Shown here piece by piece: positions 1-8,246 of a stretch of DNA of 64,000 nucleotides. The stretch comes from RPQJ01 sp963707145 (GTDB lineage Bacteria > Pseudomonadota > Gammaproteobacteria > Steroidobacterales > Steroidobacteraceae). The position numbers were made by a program, and so were the translations under genes. Under the pieces are notes generated by a model that was not told the DNA's origin, searched no databases, and saw nothing but the letters and a program-made list of their open reading frames with translations. How positions within the stretch are numbered: the stretch's first letter is position 1; each line of letters opens with the position of its first letter. The stretch is from contig CAVPOQ010000003.1 of NCBI GenBank assembly GCA_963707145.1, forward strand, positions 248,001 to 312,000, given 5' to 3'.

Positions 1-399
1 CTCGCGACGCTCGATCTCGAGACGCTGCGCCTCCTCCGCCTGCCGCTGTCGGTCGACCTCCTCCTGCCGTTGCCGCTGCTCTTCTTCGAGCACCGTGCGG
101 TTCAGGTAGGTCTTCTTGCCGCGCACCTCCACGTTGACCGTGCGCGCGCGCCCGAGCGTCGAGGCGACCTTGATCTCCTGCTGCGCCTTGCGCTTGAGGG
201 TGATTTTGCGCGGGGCGGCAGCGTCCTCGTCGCGACCGTGGGCACGGCGCAGGTGCGTCAGCAGCTCCAGCTTGGCCTCGTCGCTGATCACCGCGTCCGC
301 GCCGCCGACCTTGATGCCGGCCTCGTCGAGCTGCGTCAACAGCCGGTCGACCGGGACCTTGAGCACCTCCGCGAACTGGCTGACCGTAACTTCCGCCAT
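1..399 (-). CDS. infB: Translation initiation factor IF-2, N-terminal part (runs off window)
   Basis: Only the first 133 codons are present; the gene continues past the left edge. It starts MAEVTVSQFAEVLKVPVDR, the IF2_N helical module, followed by a stretch rich in Arg, Glu and Gln typical of the variable linker of bacterial IF-2. IF-2 is the GTPase that places fMet-tRNA on the 30S subunit; its G domain lies outside the window. An AGG-rich ribosome site sits just upstream of the ATG. It is the last visible gene of rimP-nusA-infB and starts 13 bp after the nusA stop. Confidence 0.95.
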   Translation of the reverse strand, partial: MAEVTVSQFAEVLKVPVDRLLTQLDEAGIKVGGADAVISDEAKLELLTHLRRAHGRDEDAAAPRKITLKRKAQQEIKVASTLGRARTVNVEVRGKKTYLNRTVLEEEQRQRQEEVDRQRQAEEAQRLEIERRE

Positions 400-412
400 G
401 GGGGACCTCCGC

Positions 413-1915
413 TCAGGCCTGCTGAGCCTGCTCGAACCAGTGCTTGCGCGCCGCCAGGATCAGCTCGCCCGCGCGCTCGGGTTCGAGGTTGGGGATCTCG
501 GCGAGGTCGTCCACCGCCTGCTCGGCGAGGTCCTCGCGCGTCACGATTCCGTGGCGGGCGAGCTCGCCCGCGAGCTCGTCGCTCATGCCCTCCACCTCGA
601 GCAAGTCGGCCGCCGGGGCCGCTCCCTCGATCGTTTCCTCGCTCGCGATCGCCTGCGTGAGCAGCACGTCGCGCGCGCGGTTGCGCAGCTCCTGCACGAT
701 CGTCTCGTCGAACTCCTCGATGCCGACGAGCTCCGATTGCGGCACGTAGGCGACCTCCTCGATGCTCGAGAAGCCCTCGCCCACCAGGATCCCCGCGACG
801 TCCTCGTCCACGTCGAGCGATTTCATGAACATCTCGCGCAGCCCGCGCTGCTCGGACTCGCTGCGCTCTTCCGCGGCCTGTTCGCTCATGATGTTGAGCC
901 GCCAGCCGGTAAGTTCGCTCGCGAGGCGGATGTTCTGCCCGCCGCGGCCGATCGCCTGTGAGAGCTTTTCCTCCGCGACAGCGATGTCCATGCTGTGCGC
1001 ATCCTCGTCGACGACGATCGAGCTCACCTCGGCGGGCGCCATCGCGTTGATCACGAACTGCGCCGGATTGGCGTCGAAGGGGATGATGTCCACGCGCTCC
1101 CCGGCGATCTCGTTCGACACCGCCTGGACGCGCGAGCCGCGCATGCCCACGCAGGCGCCGACCGGGTCGATGCGCGCGTCGTTGCTGCGCACCGCGATCT
1201 TGGCACGGGCGCCCGGGTCGCGGGCGGCGCCGAGGATGTTGATCAGGCCCTGGCCCACCTCGGGCACCTCGAGCTTGAACAGCTCGATCAGGAAGTCCGG
1301 CGCCGTGCGGCTCAGGAACAGCTGCGGACCGCGCGGCTCGGGCCGCACATCCTTCAGGAAGGCCTTGATCCGGTCCTGCGTGCGCACCGGCTCGCGCGGG
1401 ATCATCTGGTCGCGCGAGATGAAGCCCTCGGCGTTGCCGCCAAGGTCCACGAAGATGCCATTGCGGTCGACGCGCTTGACGATGCCCGAGACGAGCTGAC
1501 CGACGCGGCTCTGATACTGCTCCACGACCTGGGCGCGCTCGGCCTCGCGCACCTTCTGCACGATCACCTGCTTGGCGGTCTGCGCACCGATGCGGCCGAA
1601 GGCGACCGACTCGAGCGGCGTCTCGACGTAGCCGCCGATCTGCACGTCCGGGTCCATGTCCACCGCGTCGTCGAAGCGCAGTTCCTTGTCGGGGAACTCG
1701 AGCTCGGTCGAATCGTCGGCGAACACCTTCCAGCGGCGGAACGTGTCGTAGTCGCCGGTCTTGCGGTTGATCGCGACGCGTACGTCGGTCTCCTCGCCGT
1801 ACTTCTTGCGCGTCGCGGAGGCGAGCGCCGCCTCGAGCGCCTCGAAGATGATCTCCTTGTCGACGCCCTTCTCGTTGGAGACCGCATCGACGACCATCAG
1901 GATCTCTTTGTTCAT
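413..1915 (-). CDS. nusA: Transcription termination/antitermination factor NusA
   Basis: A complete 500-residue NusA, the usual length for gammaproteobacteria. It opens MNKEILMVVDAVSNEKG with the RNA-polymerase-binding N domain, then an S1 domain (about 135-200, GIVKRVDRNGIFVDLGGNAEG), two KH domains with the signature IGRGGQNIRLASELTGW near 325-340, and two acidic C-terminal repeats (about 365-490). NusA binds RNA polymerase and nascent RNA and modulates pausing, intrinsic termination and antitermination. It sits between rimP and infB as in most bacteria. The two terminators upstream of rimP suggest it may regulate its own operon. Confidence 0.98.
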   Translation of the reverse strand: MNKEILMVVDAVSNEKGVDKEIIFEALEAALASATRKKYGEETDVRVAINRKTGDYDTFRRWKVFADDSTELEFPDKELRFDDAVDMDPDVQIGGYVETPLESVAFGRIGAQTAKQVIVQKVREAERAQVVEQYQSRVGQLVSGIVKRVDRNGIFVDLGGNAEGFISRDQMIPREPVRTQDRIKAFLKDVRPEPRGPQLFLSRTAPDFLIELFKLEVPEVGQGLINILGAARDPGARAKIAVRSNDARIDPVGACVGMRGSRVQAVSNEIAGERVDIIPFDANPAQFVINAMAPAEVSSIVVDEDAHSMDIAVAEEKLSQAIGRGGQNIRLASELTGWRLNIMSEQAAEERSESEQRGLREMFMKSLDVDEDVAGILVGEGFSSIEEVAYVPQSELVGIEEFDETIVQELRNRARDVLLTQAIASEETIEGAAPAADLLEVEGMSDELAGELARHGIVTREDLAEQAVDDLAEIPNLEPERAGELILAARKHWFEQAQQA

Positions 1916-1940
1916 CTGCTGTCCTCCCGCTGTGCGGGGA

Positions 1941-2390
1941 TCAAAGGTCGGGCGCCAGGTGCGCCTTGCGAATCGCGCCGATCGGCAGCACGTGCCGGCT
2001 GCCGTCCATGTCCACTTCGATCGACTCCGGACCGGCCGCGGCCAGCGCGCCCTTGAAGCGCCGCCGTCCCGCCACCGGCTGCACGAGTTCCACGAACACC
2101 GTCTCGCCCACGTACGGCGCGAACTGCGCCGCGGTCCGCAACGGCCGCTCGAGGCCGGGCGAGGACACCTCGAGCGTGTAGTGCCCCGGCAGCGGGTCCG
2201 CGCCGTCGAGCACTTCGCTCACCGCGCGGCTGACGCGCTCGCAATCGTCGACCGTGATTCCGGACGGCGCGTCGATGTAGACCCGCAGGAGCGCGTTGCC
2301 GCGCCCCGGCACGTACTCGAGTTCCCACAGCCCGTAGCCGAGTCCTTCGACCACCGGCTGCAGCAGCGCGACCAGAGCGTCCCTGAGCAT
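1941..2390 (-). CDS. rimP: Ribosome maturation factor RimP
   Basis: 149 residues starting MLRDALVALLQPVVEGLGY, with the RimP motifs LRVYIDAPSGITVDDCERVS and LEVSSPGLERPL and a C-terminal SH3-like half ending IGAIRKAHLAPDL. RimP assists assembly of the 30S subunit. The frame stays open further upstream, but that extension reads through two terminator hairpins and is not conserved, so the ATG at 2390 is chosen. It is first in the rimP-nusA-infB operon; the nusA start is 25 bp beyond its stop. Confidence 0.96.
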   Translation of the reverse strand: MLRDALVALLQPVVEGLGYGLWELEYVPGRGNALLRVYIDAPSGITVDDCERVSRAVSEVLDGADPLPGHYTLEVSSPGLERPLRTAAQFAPYVGETVFVELVQPVAGRRRFKGALAAAGPESIEVDMDGSRHVLPIGAIRKAHLAPDL

Positions 2391-2414
2391 CGTCCAGACC
2401 CGCCACGGCGCGCG

Positions 2415-2439
2415 AAAAAAAATGGGCCGGCGGCCCATT
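2415..2439 (-). terminator. Intrinsic terminator in the rimP leader (proximal)
   Basis: On the minus strand an 8-bp perfect stem (AATGGGCC/GGCCCATT) with a 3-nt loop is followed by eight T residues. It lies 25 bp upstream of the rimP ATG, inside the expected leader RNA, so it would stop transcription before the operon unless read through. Confidence 0.85.
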
Positions 2440-2485
2440 CGTTCCTCGTGGCCGACGGACCCCTCGGGGCCGTCCCCACAAACGA

Positions 2486-2510
2486 AAAATCCCCGCTCGG
2501 GGGATTTCTC
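2486..2510 (-). terminator. Intrinsic terminator in the rimP leader (distal)
   Basis: On the minus strand AAATCCCC and GGGGATTT pair around a CGAGC loop, followed by TTCGTTT. It is the second terminator-like hairpin in tandem ahead of rimP. A third hairpin (GACGG/CCGTC with inner CCC/GGG, about 2454-2474) lies between the two and has no T tract. Confidence 0.75.
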
Positions 2511-2621
2511 TGGCGAATCTCCCGCCGTACCGGCCTGTCCCGCGCCACGAGACCGCCCTGCCCGGCCGGAACCCCGCCGAATCAACGAGTTAACGTCGTC
2601 CGGGGTCGTTCCGTGGCGCGG

Positions 2622-2629
2622 ATTCTATA
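2622..2629 (-). promoter_or_regulatory. Candidate -10 element for the rimP-nusA-infB operon
   Basis: The minus strand reads TATAGAAT about 230 bp upstream of rimP and upstream of both leader terminators. No convincing -35 is visible at the expected spacing, so this is a weak prediction. Confidence 0.35.
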
Positions 2630-2769
2630 GCAAGGCCTCCGCGCCGGCTAGTCCGCGGACCATCGCAGCCGGTCGGGACGGAGCGAGACGCAGCGCATGA
2701 GTCGCACGGGGAAACGACATAAAGTGTCGCCCGCATCGCTCCAACCGCCGCCCCGTGCGAAGAACAGCA

Positions 2770-4002
2770 ATGAGCACCAGCCCGACCGCCGTCGAGTTCC
2801 GCCGTGGCTGGACCGTGCTGCTCGCGGCGGCGCTCGGCACCGCCTGCGGCGCCTCGCCGATCCCCTTCAACTCGGTCGGTCCGTTCACGCGACCGCTTGC
2901 CGAGGAATTCGGCTGGGGCCGTGGCGACATCCAGCTCGCGCTGTTCTGGTTCACTGCCGCGGTCGTGATCGCAGTGCCCTATGTCGGCGGGCTCGTCGAT
3001 CGCGTCGGCGTGCGCAAAGTCGCCATCGGCGCGCTCGCCCTGTTCGGGGTCGCCTATGCGGCGCTCGCCCTCACGCCGGCGTCGCTACCGGTGTTCTACC
3101 TGCTCTGGGCGCTGATGGGCGCCGTGGGCGCGGGATCCACGCCGCTCAGCTGGACCCGCGGGGTGAACGCCTGGTTCGTGCACAACCGCGGCCTCGCGCT
3201 GGCGCTGACTCTGATGGGCACGGGCCTGACCGCGGCGCTGCTGCCGGTCCTCGCCACGTGGCTCATCGGACGCTACGGCTGGCGGGTGGCCTTCCTCGGG
3301 ATTTCGCTGCTGCCGCTGCTGCTCGCGCTGCCCGTGGCGCTGTGGCTTTTCCGCGAACCGGACGCGCGCGACGCGGTGCGGACGGCGCGCGCGGCGACGA
3401 CGGGAGTCTCAGTGCGAGCCGCACTGCGCGACTATCGCTTCTGGGTGATCGCCGGCTCGATCCTCTGCGTGGCGATCGGCGTCGGCGGCTCGATGACCAA
3501 CCTGCAGCCTCTGCTGATGGATCGCGGCTTCGAGGCGTCGCGCGCCGCGCAGGTGACCGGAGTGATCGGCGCCAGCGTGATCGGTGGCCGCCTGCTCGCG
3601 GGCTACCTGATCGACCGGTACTGGGCGCCGCTCGTAACGCTGCCGATGCTTGCGCTGCCCGCGATCTCCTGCCTGCTGCTCGCCCAGACGCAGGTGTCGT
3701 TGCCGGCAGCGCTGCTCTCGGCAGCGCTGATCGGGCTCGCGGCAGGCGCCGAGACCGATCTCGTCGCGTACCTCACCGCGCGCTACTTCGGGCTCGCGAA
3801 CTACGGCCGACTCTACGGCCTGCAGTACGCGGTGTTCGGGTTCGCCTCGGGCTTCTCGCCGTTCCTGTTCGGCCGCGTCTTCGACTCCACCGGCAGCTAC
3901 CAGCCGATCCTGTATGCGGCGGCCGTGCTGTTCGTCGTGGGCGCGCTGGCGCTGCTCGCGCTGGGGCCGTATCCGCGGTTCGATGAGCCGGCGACGGGCT
4001 AG
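2770..4002 (+). CDS. MFS transporter, 12 transmembrane segments
   Basis: About 410 residues, strongly hydrophobic, with roughly twelve membrane segments in two halves. The loop between TM2 and TM3 carries the MFS motif A variant GGLVDRVGVRK. The overall pattern (GRGDIQLALFWFTAAVVIAVPY, a hydrophilic central loop near 200-220) resembles the oxalate/monocarboxylate branch of the superfamily. The substrate cannot be told. The ATG at 2770 is preferred over a GTG five codons upstream because family members begin close to the first membrane segment. It stands alone, divergent from rimP. Confidence 0.85.
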   Translation: MSTSPTAVEFRRGWTVLLAAALGTACGASPIPFNSVGPFTRPLAEEFGWGRGDIQLALFWFTAAVVIAVPYVGGLVDRVGVRKVAIGALALFGVAYAALALTPASLPVFYLLWALMGAVGAGSTPLSWTRGVNAWFVHNRGLALALTLMGTGLTAALLPVLATWLIGRYGWRVAFLGISLLPLLLALPVALWLFREPDARDAVRTARAATTGVSVRAALRDYRFWVIAGSILCVAIGVGGSMTNLQPLLMDRGFEASRAAQVTGVIGASVIGGRLLAGYLIDRYWAPLVTLPMLALPAISCLLLAQTQVSLPAALLSAALIGLAAGAETDLVAYLTARYFGLANYGRLYGLQYAVFGFASGFSPFLFGRVFDSTGSYQPILYAAAVLFVVGALALLALGPYPRFDEPATG

Positions 4003-4018
4003 GCTCGCTCCGCCTCCA

Positions 4019-4139
4019 CCGGGCCCGGAACGTGACGGGCATCTGGCGCGTGGACGCCGTGAACCCTTCCCTGGGGGCTCGCGCGCCGCATCCCTGCGGC
4101 GCGACGCCACGCCCCAGATGCCCGACGTTCCGAGCCCGG
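4019..4139. repeat. Long imperfect inverted repeat, about 33-bp arms
   Basis: The arms 4019-4053 and 4107-4139 are near-perfect reverse complements (shared core GGGCATCTGG, CGGAACGT). About 53 bp lie between them, containing a smaller perfect hairpin (GCGCCGCA/TGCGGCGC). It occupies most of the gap between the MFS gene and the end of the catabolic operon. No T tract follows either arm, so it is not a simple terminator. Confidence 0.7.
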
Positions 4140-4246
4140 TACAGACCCTGCCGCGGAGGATCCACGACGCACCACCGCGGTCGGAGCCTTGCGGCTTCGC
4201 TCTGCGGCGATCACATGCAGTGCGACCGCCTCAAGCGGTAACGACC

Positions 4247-4870
4247 CTAGGAGAGCGTCAGCCCGCCGGTCGACTCGAGCCAGTCCGCGATGCGGTCGCA
4301 CGCGCCGTCGACACCGTCGTCCGACACGTCGACCTCGAGCGACGGGAGCAGGGAACGCGACACCTCGTGACGCATCGCCTCCTGCTCGGCGATGAAGGGC
4401 GCGAGGTCGTCGTACTGGCCGGGATTGCCCGACACCTTCAGCCGCTCCTCGCGGGCGCGGGCGAAGGAATCCGGACGTCGGGTGCAGAGGATCAGCCGGA
4501 AGCCCAGCGGCAGCAGGCGCTCCTCGAGCCAGCGGAAGTCGAACTCGCGGTGGTGGACGCGGCGCTGGTGGACGATCGTCGAGACGTGGAAGCGGTCCAC
4601 GATCCAGGAGTAGTAACGCTGCAATTCGAAGAGTCTCGCCCAGGTGGCGTAGGTCTCCATCGCGAGCGCCTCCTCCTGCGGCTCGAAGTTGATCAGGCCG
4701 CGGCCCCAGGGGACGTTGGTGAACGCGCACCACTCCGCCGAGATCACCGGCGAGTGATAGCGGTACCGGCGCGGCCCGACCACCCGCGGATGCTCGTTCA
4801 GCGCGAAAGCGATGTCCGTCTTGTGGGTGAGGCGCGTGCCCTCGAGGATCAGCTTCGGGCAGAGTTTCAT
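4247..4870 (-). CDS. Uncharacterised protein with degenerate P-loop
   Basis: 207 residues, not recognised beyond a kinase-like start. The N-terminus LILEGTRLTHKTDIAFALNE is laid out like a nucleotide-kinase P-loop, but the Walker A glycine before Lys17 is a histidine (G-x4-H-K-T). The rest is rich in Trp, Tyr and Arg (WARLFELQRYYSWIVDRFH). The ATG overlaps the aminotransferase stop in ATGA, so the two are translationally coupled and the protein belongs to the tyrosine-catabolism operon. The frame is open upstream, but that part is antisense-like shadow of the aminotransferase. Any phosphotransfer role is inference. Confidence 0.75.
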   Translation of the reverse strand: MKLCPKLILEGTRLTHKTDIAFALNEHPRVVGPRRYRYHSPVISAEWCAFTNVPWGRGLINFEPQEEALAMETYATWARLFELQRYYSWIVDRFHVSTIVHQRRVHHREFDFRWLEERLLPLGFRLILCTRRPDSFARAREERLKVSGNPGQYDDLAPFIAEQEAMRHEVSRSLLPSLEVDVSDDGVDGACDRIADWLESTGGLTLS

Positions 4871-6090
4871 CGCGGGTCGAGCACGCCGACGATGCAGTCG
4901 GCCACGCGCTCGACGTTCTCCTCGCTCACGCCTGCCACGTTGATGCGCCCGTCCGGCGGCAGGTAGACGTGCTCGACCTCGCGCAGCCGCGCGATGGCCG
5001 GGGCGTCGAGGCCGAGCAGCGAGAACATGCCCCGGTGGCGCGCGAGCCAGCCGAAGTCCCGCTCGGGGCGCCGTGCCGCGAGGCACCCTGCGAGCAGCGC
5101 GCGCATCGCCTTCATCCGCGCCACCATGACCGCAAGCTCCGCCTGCCAGGCCTCGCGCAGGCCGGGATCGCCGAGCACGCGCGCCGCGATCGCCGCGCCG
5201 TGGTCGGGTGGCATCGAGTACATGCGCCGCGCGGTGCGCGCCTGGTGAGTCGCGAGCGCGCGCGCCGTGGCCGCTGTGGGCGCGACGATCGCGAGCGCGC
5301 CGGCCCGTTCGCGGTACAGGCCGAAGTTCTTCGAGCAGGAGATCGCGAGCAGCAGCGTCGGAACGCGCTCCGCGACCAGACGCAGCCCGGCGACGTCGGC
5401 CTCGAGGTCGTCGGCGAAGCCCTGGTAGGCGAGATCGAGCAACGGCACGAGCCCGCGCCGCGCGAGCACCTCGGCGACCGTGGCCCATTGCGATCGGTCG
5501 AGGTCAGCGCCCGTCGGGTTGTGGCAACAGACGTGCAGCAATACGACATCCCCGCCCGGCAGCTGCTCGAGCCGATCGAGCATCCGTTCGAAGGCGACGC
5601 CGCGGGTCGCGGGGTCGTAGTACGGATACCGCTGCAGCGACAGCCCCGAACTGCCAACCAGCGGTTCATGGTTCGCCCAGGTCGGGTCGCTGACGTGGAT
5701 CACCGCGCCCGGTGCCGCGACGCGCACCAGTTCTGCGCCGATGCGCAGCGCGCCGCAGCCGCCGACGGTCTGGATCGTGGCGGTGCGCTCCCTGAGCCCC
5801 GCGGCGAGCGGGCCGAGCGCCATCGCGACGATGCGCTCGTTGAACTCGGGGTTGCCCGCCGGTCCGACGTAGGTCTTGCTCGACTGGCCCGCGAGCAGCG
5901 CCCGTTCCGCCTCGCGCACCGCGGCCGGGACCGGCGTATTGCCGGACTCGTCGCGGTACACGCCGACGCCGAGGTCCACCTTGCCTGGGTCCGGATCGGC
6001 ACGGAATGCTGCGCTGACGCCCAGGATCGGGTCGGGTGGCAGGCTCTCGAGGCCGCCGAACATCCCGTGCAGCTGCCCAGCTGCTGTCAT
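4867..6090 (-). CDS. Aromatic/aspartate aminotransferase, class I (likely tyrosine aminotransferase)
   Basis: 407 residues, full length for the AspC/TyrB group. It has the N-terminal motif VDLGVGVYRDESGNTPV, the substrate and cofactor motif CCHNPTGADL, and the PLP lysine in SCSKNFGLYRERAG near residue 255. It transfers the amino group of tyrosine or aspartate to 2-oxoglutarate. Its place directly after the FAH gene (ATGA overlap at 6087-6090), in an operon with hpd and hmgA, argues that the physiological reaction is tyrosine to 4-hydroxyphenylpyruvate. Broad aromatic/aspartate specificity remains possible. Confidence 0.92.
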   Translation of the reverse strand: MTAAGQLHGMFGGLESLPPDPILGVSAAFRADPDPGKVDLGVGVYRDESGNTPVPAAVREAERALLAGQSSKTYVGPAGNPEFNERIVAMALGPLAAGLRERTATIQTVGGCGALRIGAELVRVAAPGAVIHVSDPTWANHEPLVGSSGLSLQRYPYYDPATRGVAFERMLDRLEQLPGGDVVLLHVCCHNPTGADLDRSQWATVAEVLARRGLVPLLDLAYQGFADDLEADVAGLRLVAERVPTLLLAISCSKNFGLYRERAGALAIVAPTAATARALATHQARTARRMYSMPPDHGAAIAARVLGDPGLREAWQAELAVMVARMKAMRALLAGCLAARRPERDFGWLARHRGMFSLLGLDAPAIARLREVEHVYLPPDGRINVAGVSEENVERVADCIVGVLDPR

Positions 6091-7071
6091 CGCGCCGCCA
6101 CGACGCGCTGGTCGATCGCGCCGAAGATGCTGCGGCCCTCGCGATCCAGCATCTCGATGCGGACGCGGTCGCCGTAGCGAAGGAAGGGCGTGAGCGGCCT
6201 GCCATGTTCGATCTGCTCGAGCATGCGCCGCTCGACGATGCAGGAAGAACCGCGCGAGCGATCGAGGTTCGACACCGTGCCGGAGCCCACGATCGCGCCG
6301 GCGCCGAGCCGCCGCGTCTTCGTGACGTGCTCGATCAGCCTCGGGAAATCGAAGGTCATGTCCGCTCCGGCCTCGGGACGGCCGAACAGCAACGCCGTTG
6401 AGGTGCGACACCAGCGGCAGCAGCGCCTTGCCGCCGTCCCAGCCGTCGCCGAGCTCATCGGGCGTCACCGCGACCGGCGAGAACGCCGTCGCCGGCTTCG
6501 ACTGGTAGAAGCCGAAGCCCTTGGCGAGCTCGCCGGGAATCAGGTTCCTGAGCGACCAGTCGTTCACCAGCATCACGAGCTGGACGTGGCGTCGCGCCCC
6601 GGCGGCGGTCGTGCCCATCGGCACGTCGTCGGTGATCACCGCCACCTCGGCCTCGAAGTCGATGCCGTAGTCCTCGCTCGGCACCGGCACGTCCGCGCAG
6701 GGCGGCAGGAAATCGTCGGAGCCGCCCTGATAGACGAGCGGATCCGTCCAGAACGAGGGCGGCATCTCCGCGCCGCGGGCCTTGCGCACGAGCTCGACGT
6801 GGTTGACGTAAGCCGAGCCGTCCACCCAATGGTGCGCGCGCGGCAACGGTGCGAGCACCTGAGTCGGCTGGAAGGGGAAGCCGCCCGGAGCGCGACCGTC
6901 CTCGAGGTCGAGCGCCGCCTGCTCGAGCCGCGAGCGCAGCCGCGCCCAGTCGTCGAGCGCCGCCTGCAGCGTGGGCGCGACCGACGGCACCGCGACCGCC
7001 CGGGTGAGGTCGCGGGTGACGACCAGCAGTTGGCCGTCGCGCGTGCCGTTGGCGAGCGAGGCGAGCTTCAA
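6087..7071 (-). CDS. Fumarylacetoacetate hydrolase family protein (one frameshift)
   Basis: Last step of homogentisate breakdown: splits fumarylacetoacetate to fumarate and acetoacetate. About 328 residues once joined. The first part runs from TTG 7071 (LKLASLANGTRDGQLLVV) through the metal-site region DYGIDFEAEVAVI to LVSHLNG. The C-terminal part, in another frame, runs from FGRPEAGADMTFDFPRLIEH to IFGAIDQRVVAAR. The shift lies near 6395 and is resolved by one extra base or two missing ones. The TTG start has a GGAAGGG ribosome site and overlaps the hmgA stop as TTGA. An error in the assembly is more likely than a real null. Confidence 0.88.
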
Positions 7072-8198
7072 GGCTTGCCCTTCCAGCTGTCCACGTAGCC
7101 CGACCACTCCACCGCCGCGGCGCCCGCGCCCACGTCGAGCGCGTCGCGCGTGTCGATCATCACCGCGTACTCGTCGGTGGCGGGCTTCGGCTGCTGGAAC
7201 ATGCGCGTCAGGGCCTTCGGGTGCGGGCCGTGCGTAAAGCCGCCCGGGTGGAGGCTCATCATGCCGGGGTGGATGTTGTCGCGGCTGAAGAAGTCGCCGG
7301 CGTGATAGAAGAGCACCTCGTCGTAGTCGTCGTTGTTGTGGAAGAACGGCACCTTGAGCGCGCCAGGGTCAGTCTCGAAGGGGCGCGGGGCAAAGGTGCA
7401 GACCACGAAGCGGTTCGCGACGAAAGTCGTGTGCGCCGAGGGCGGCAGGTGGTAGCGGTGGCTCATCAGCGGTCGCAGGTCGCGCACGTTGACGCGCACC
7501 GCCGCGAGGTCGCCGTGCCAGCCGACGGCGTCCAGCGGGTTGAACGGGTAGGTGATCGTCGAAACCGCGTTGCGGCGCTTCACCTCCACCTGCCACGGAC
7601 CCTCGTCGGCCTGCTGCGCGAGGAACGGGCCGTCCACGGCCGGCGTGTCGAGGATCGCGGGATCGAAGATCGCGTGGTTGCCCACCAGCCCCTTCTCCGG
7701 CAGCTGATAGCTCGCGCCGGTGGCCTCGATCATCAGCAGGTCCACCGGCGTCGCGCTCTCGATGCGCCACATCGTGCCGCGCGGCAGTACGACGTAGTCG
7801 CCTGTGGCGATCGCTAGATGCCCGAAGTCGCAGTACAGGTCGCCCGCGCCGGCGTGCACGAACAGCAGCTCGTCGCCGTCGGCATTGCGAGCGAGGCGCG
7901 GCATGCGGCCCGACAGGCGCCAGTAGCGGATCCGGCAGTGGGCATTGAGCAGCACCTCGGGTGCCGACCAGGGGCTCGCAGGCCCGGGCGGGAGCTTCGT
8001 GAGGTCGAAGGCGCGCGGCTGCAGCGGGCCGGTGAACTCCACCCACGCGGTCGGCGGGTGGCGGTGGTGGAAGAAGGCAGCCGGCCCGAAGAAGCCTTCC
8101 TTGCCCATCTCCCGCTCGTAGGTCCCCTCCGGCAGGTCGCAGTGCGCCTGCCGCGAGGCCGTACCCTCCACTCTCGACACCGGGATGTACCGCTTCAT
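7068..8198 (-). CDS. hmgA: Homogentisate 1,2-dioxygenase
   Basis: 376 residues. This iron enzyme opens the ring of homogentisate to maleylacetoacetate. Recognisable segments are VPFFHNNDDYDEVLFYHAGDF (candidate iron ligands His and Glu) and SLHPGGFTHGPHP (third iron ligand region), matching the bacterial cupin-fold enzymes. Slightly shorter than the human-type enzyme, typical of this bacterial subgroup. It lies 48 bp after hpd and directly before the FAH gene, so the order follows the pathway. Confidence 0.95.
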   Translation of the reverse strand: MKRYIPVSRVEGTASRQAHCDLPEGTYEREMGKEGFFGPAAFFHHRHPPTAWVEFTGPLQPRAFDLTKLPPGPASPWSAPEVLLNAHCRIRYWRLSGRMPRLARNADGDELLFVHAGAGDLYCDFGHLAIATGDYVVLPRGTMWRIESATPVDLLMIEATGASYQLPEKGLVGNHAIFDPAILDTPAVDGPFLAQQADEGPWQVEVKRRNAVSTITYPFNPLDAVGWHGDLAAVRVNVRDLRPLMSHRYHLPPSAHTTFVANRFVVCTFAPRPFETDPGALKVPFFHNNDDYDEVLFYHAGDFFSRDNIHPGMMSLHPGGFTHGPHPKALTRMFQQPKPATDEYAVMIDTRDALDVGAGAAAVEWSGYVDSWKGKP

Positions 8199-8246
8199 CG
8201 CCGCCCCTCCCCGACCCCGCGCCGCCCGAGCCCCGTGCCGCCAGCC

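Noticed and set aside
6395..6395. Programmed frameshifting in the FAH gene
   Set aside because: No slippery heptamer or downstream stimulatory structure is visible, and similar shifts occur in unrelated genes throughout the window, so sequence error is simpler.
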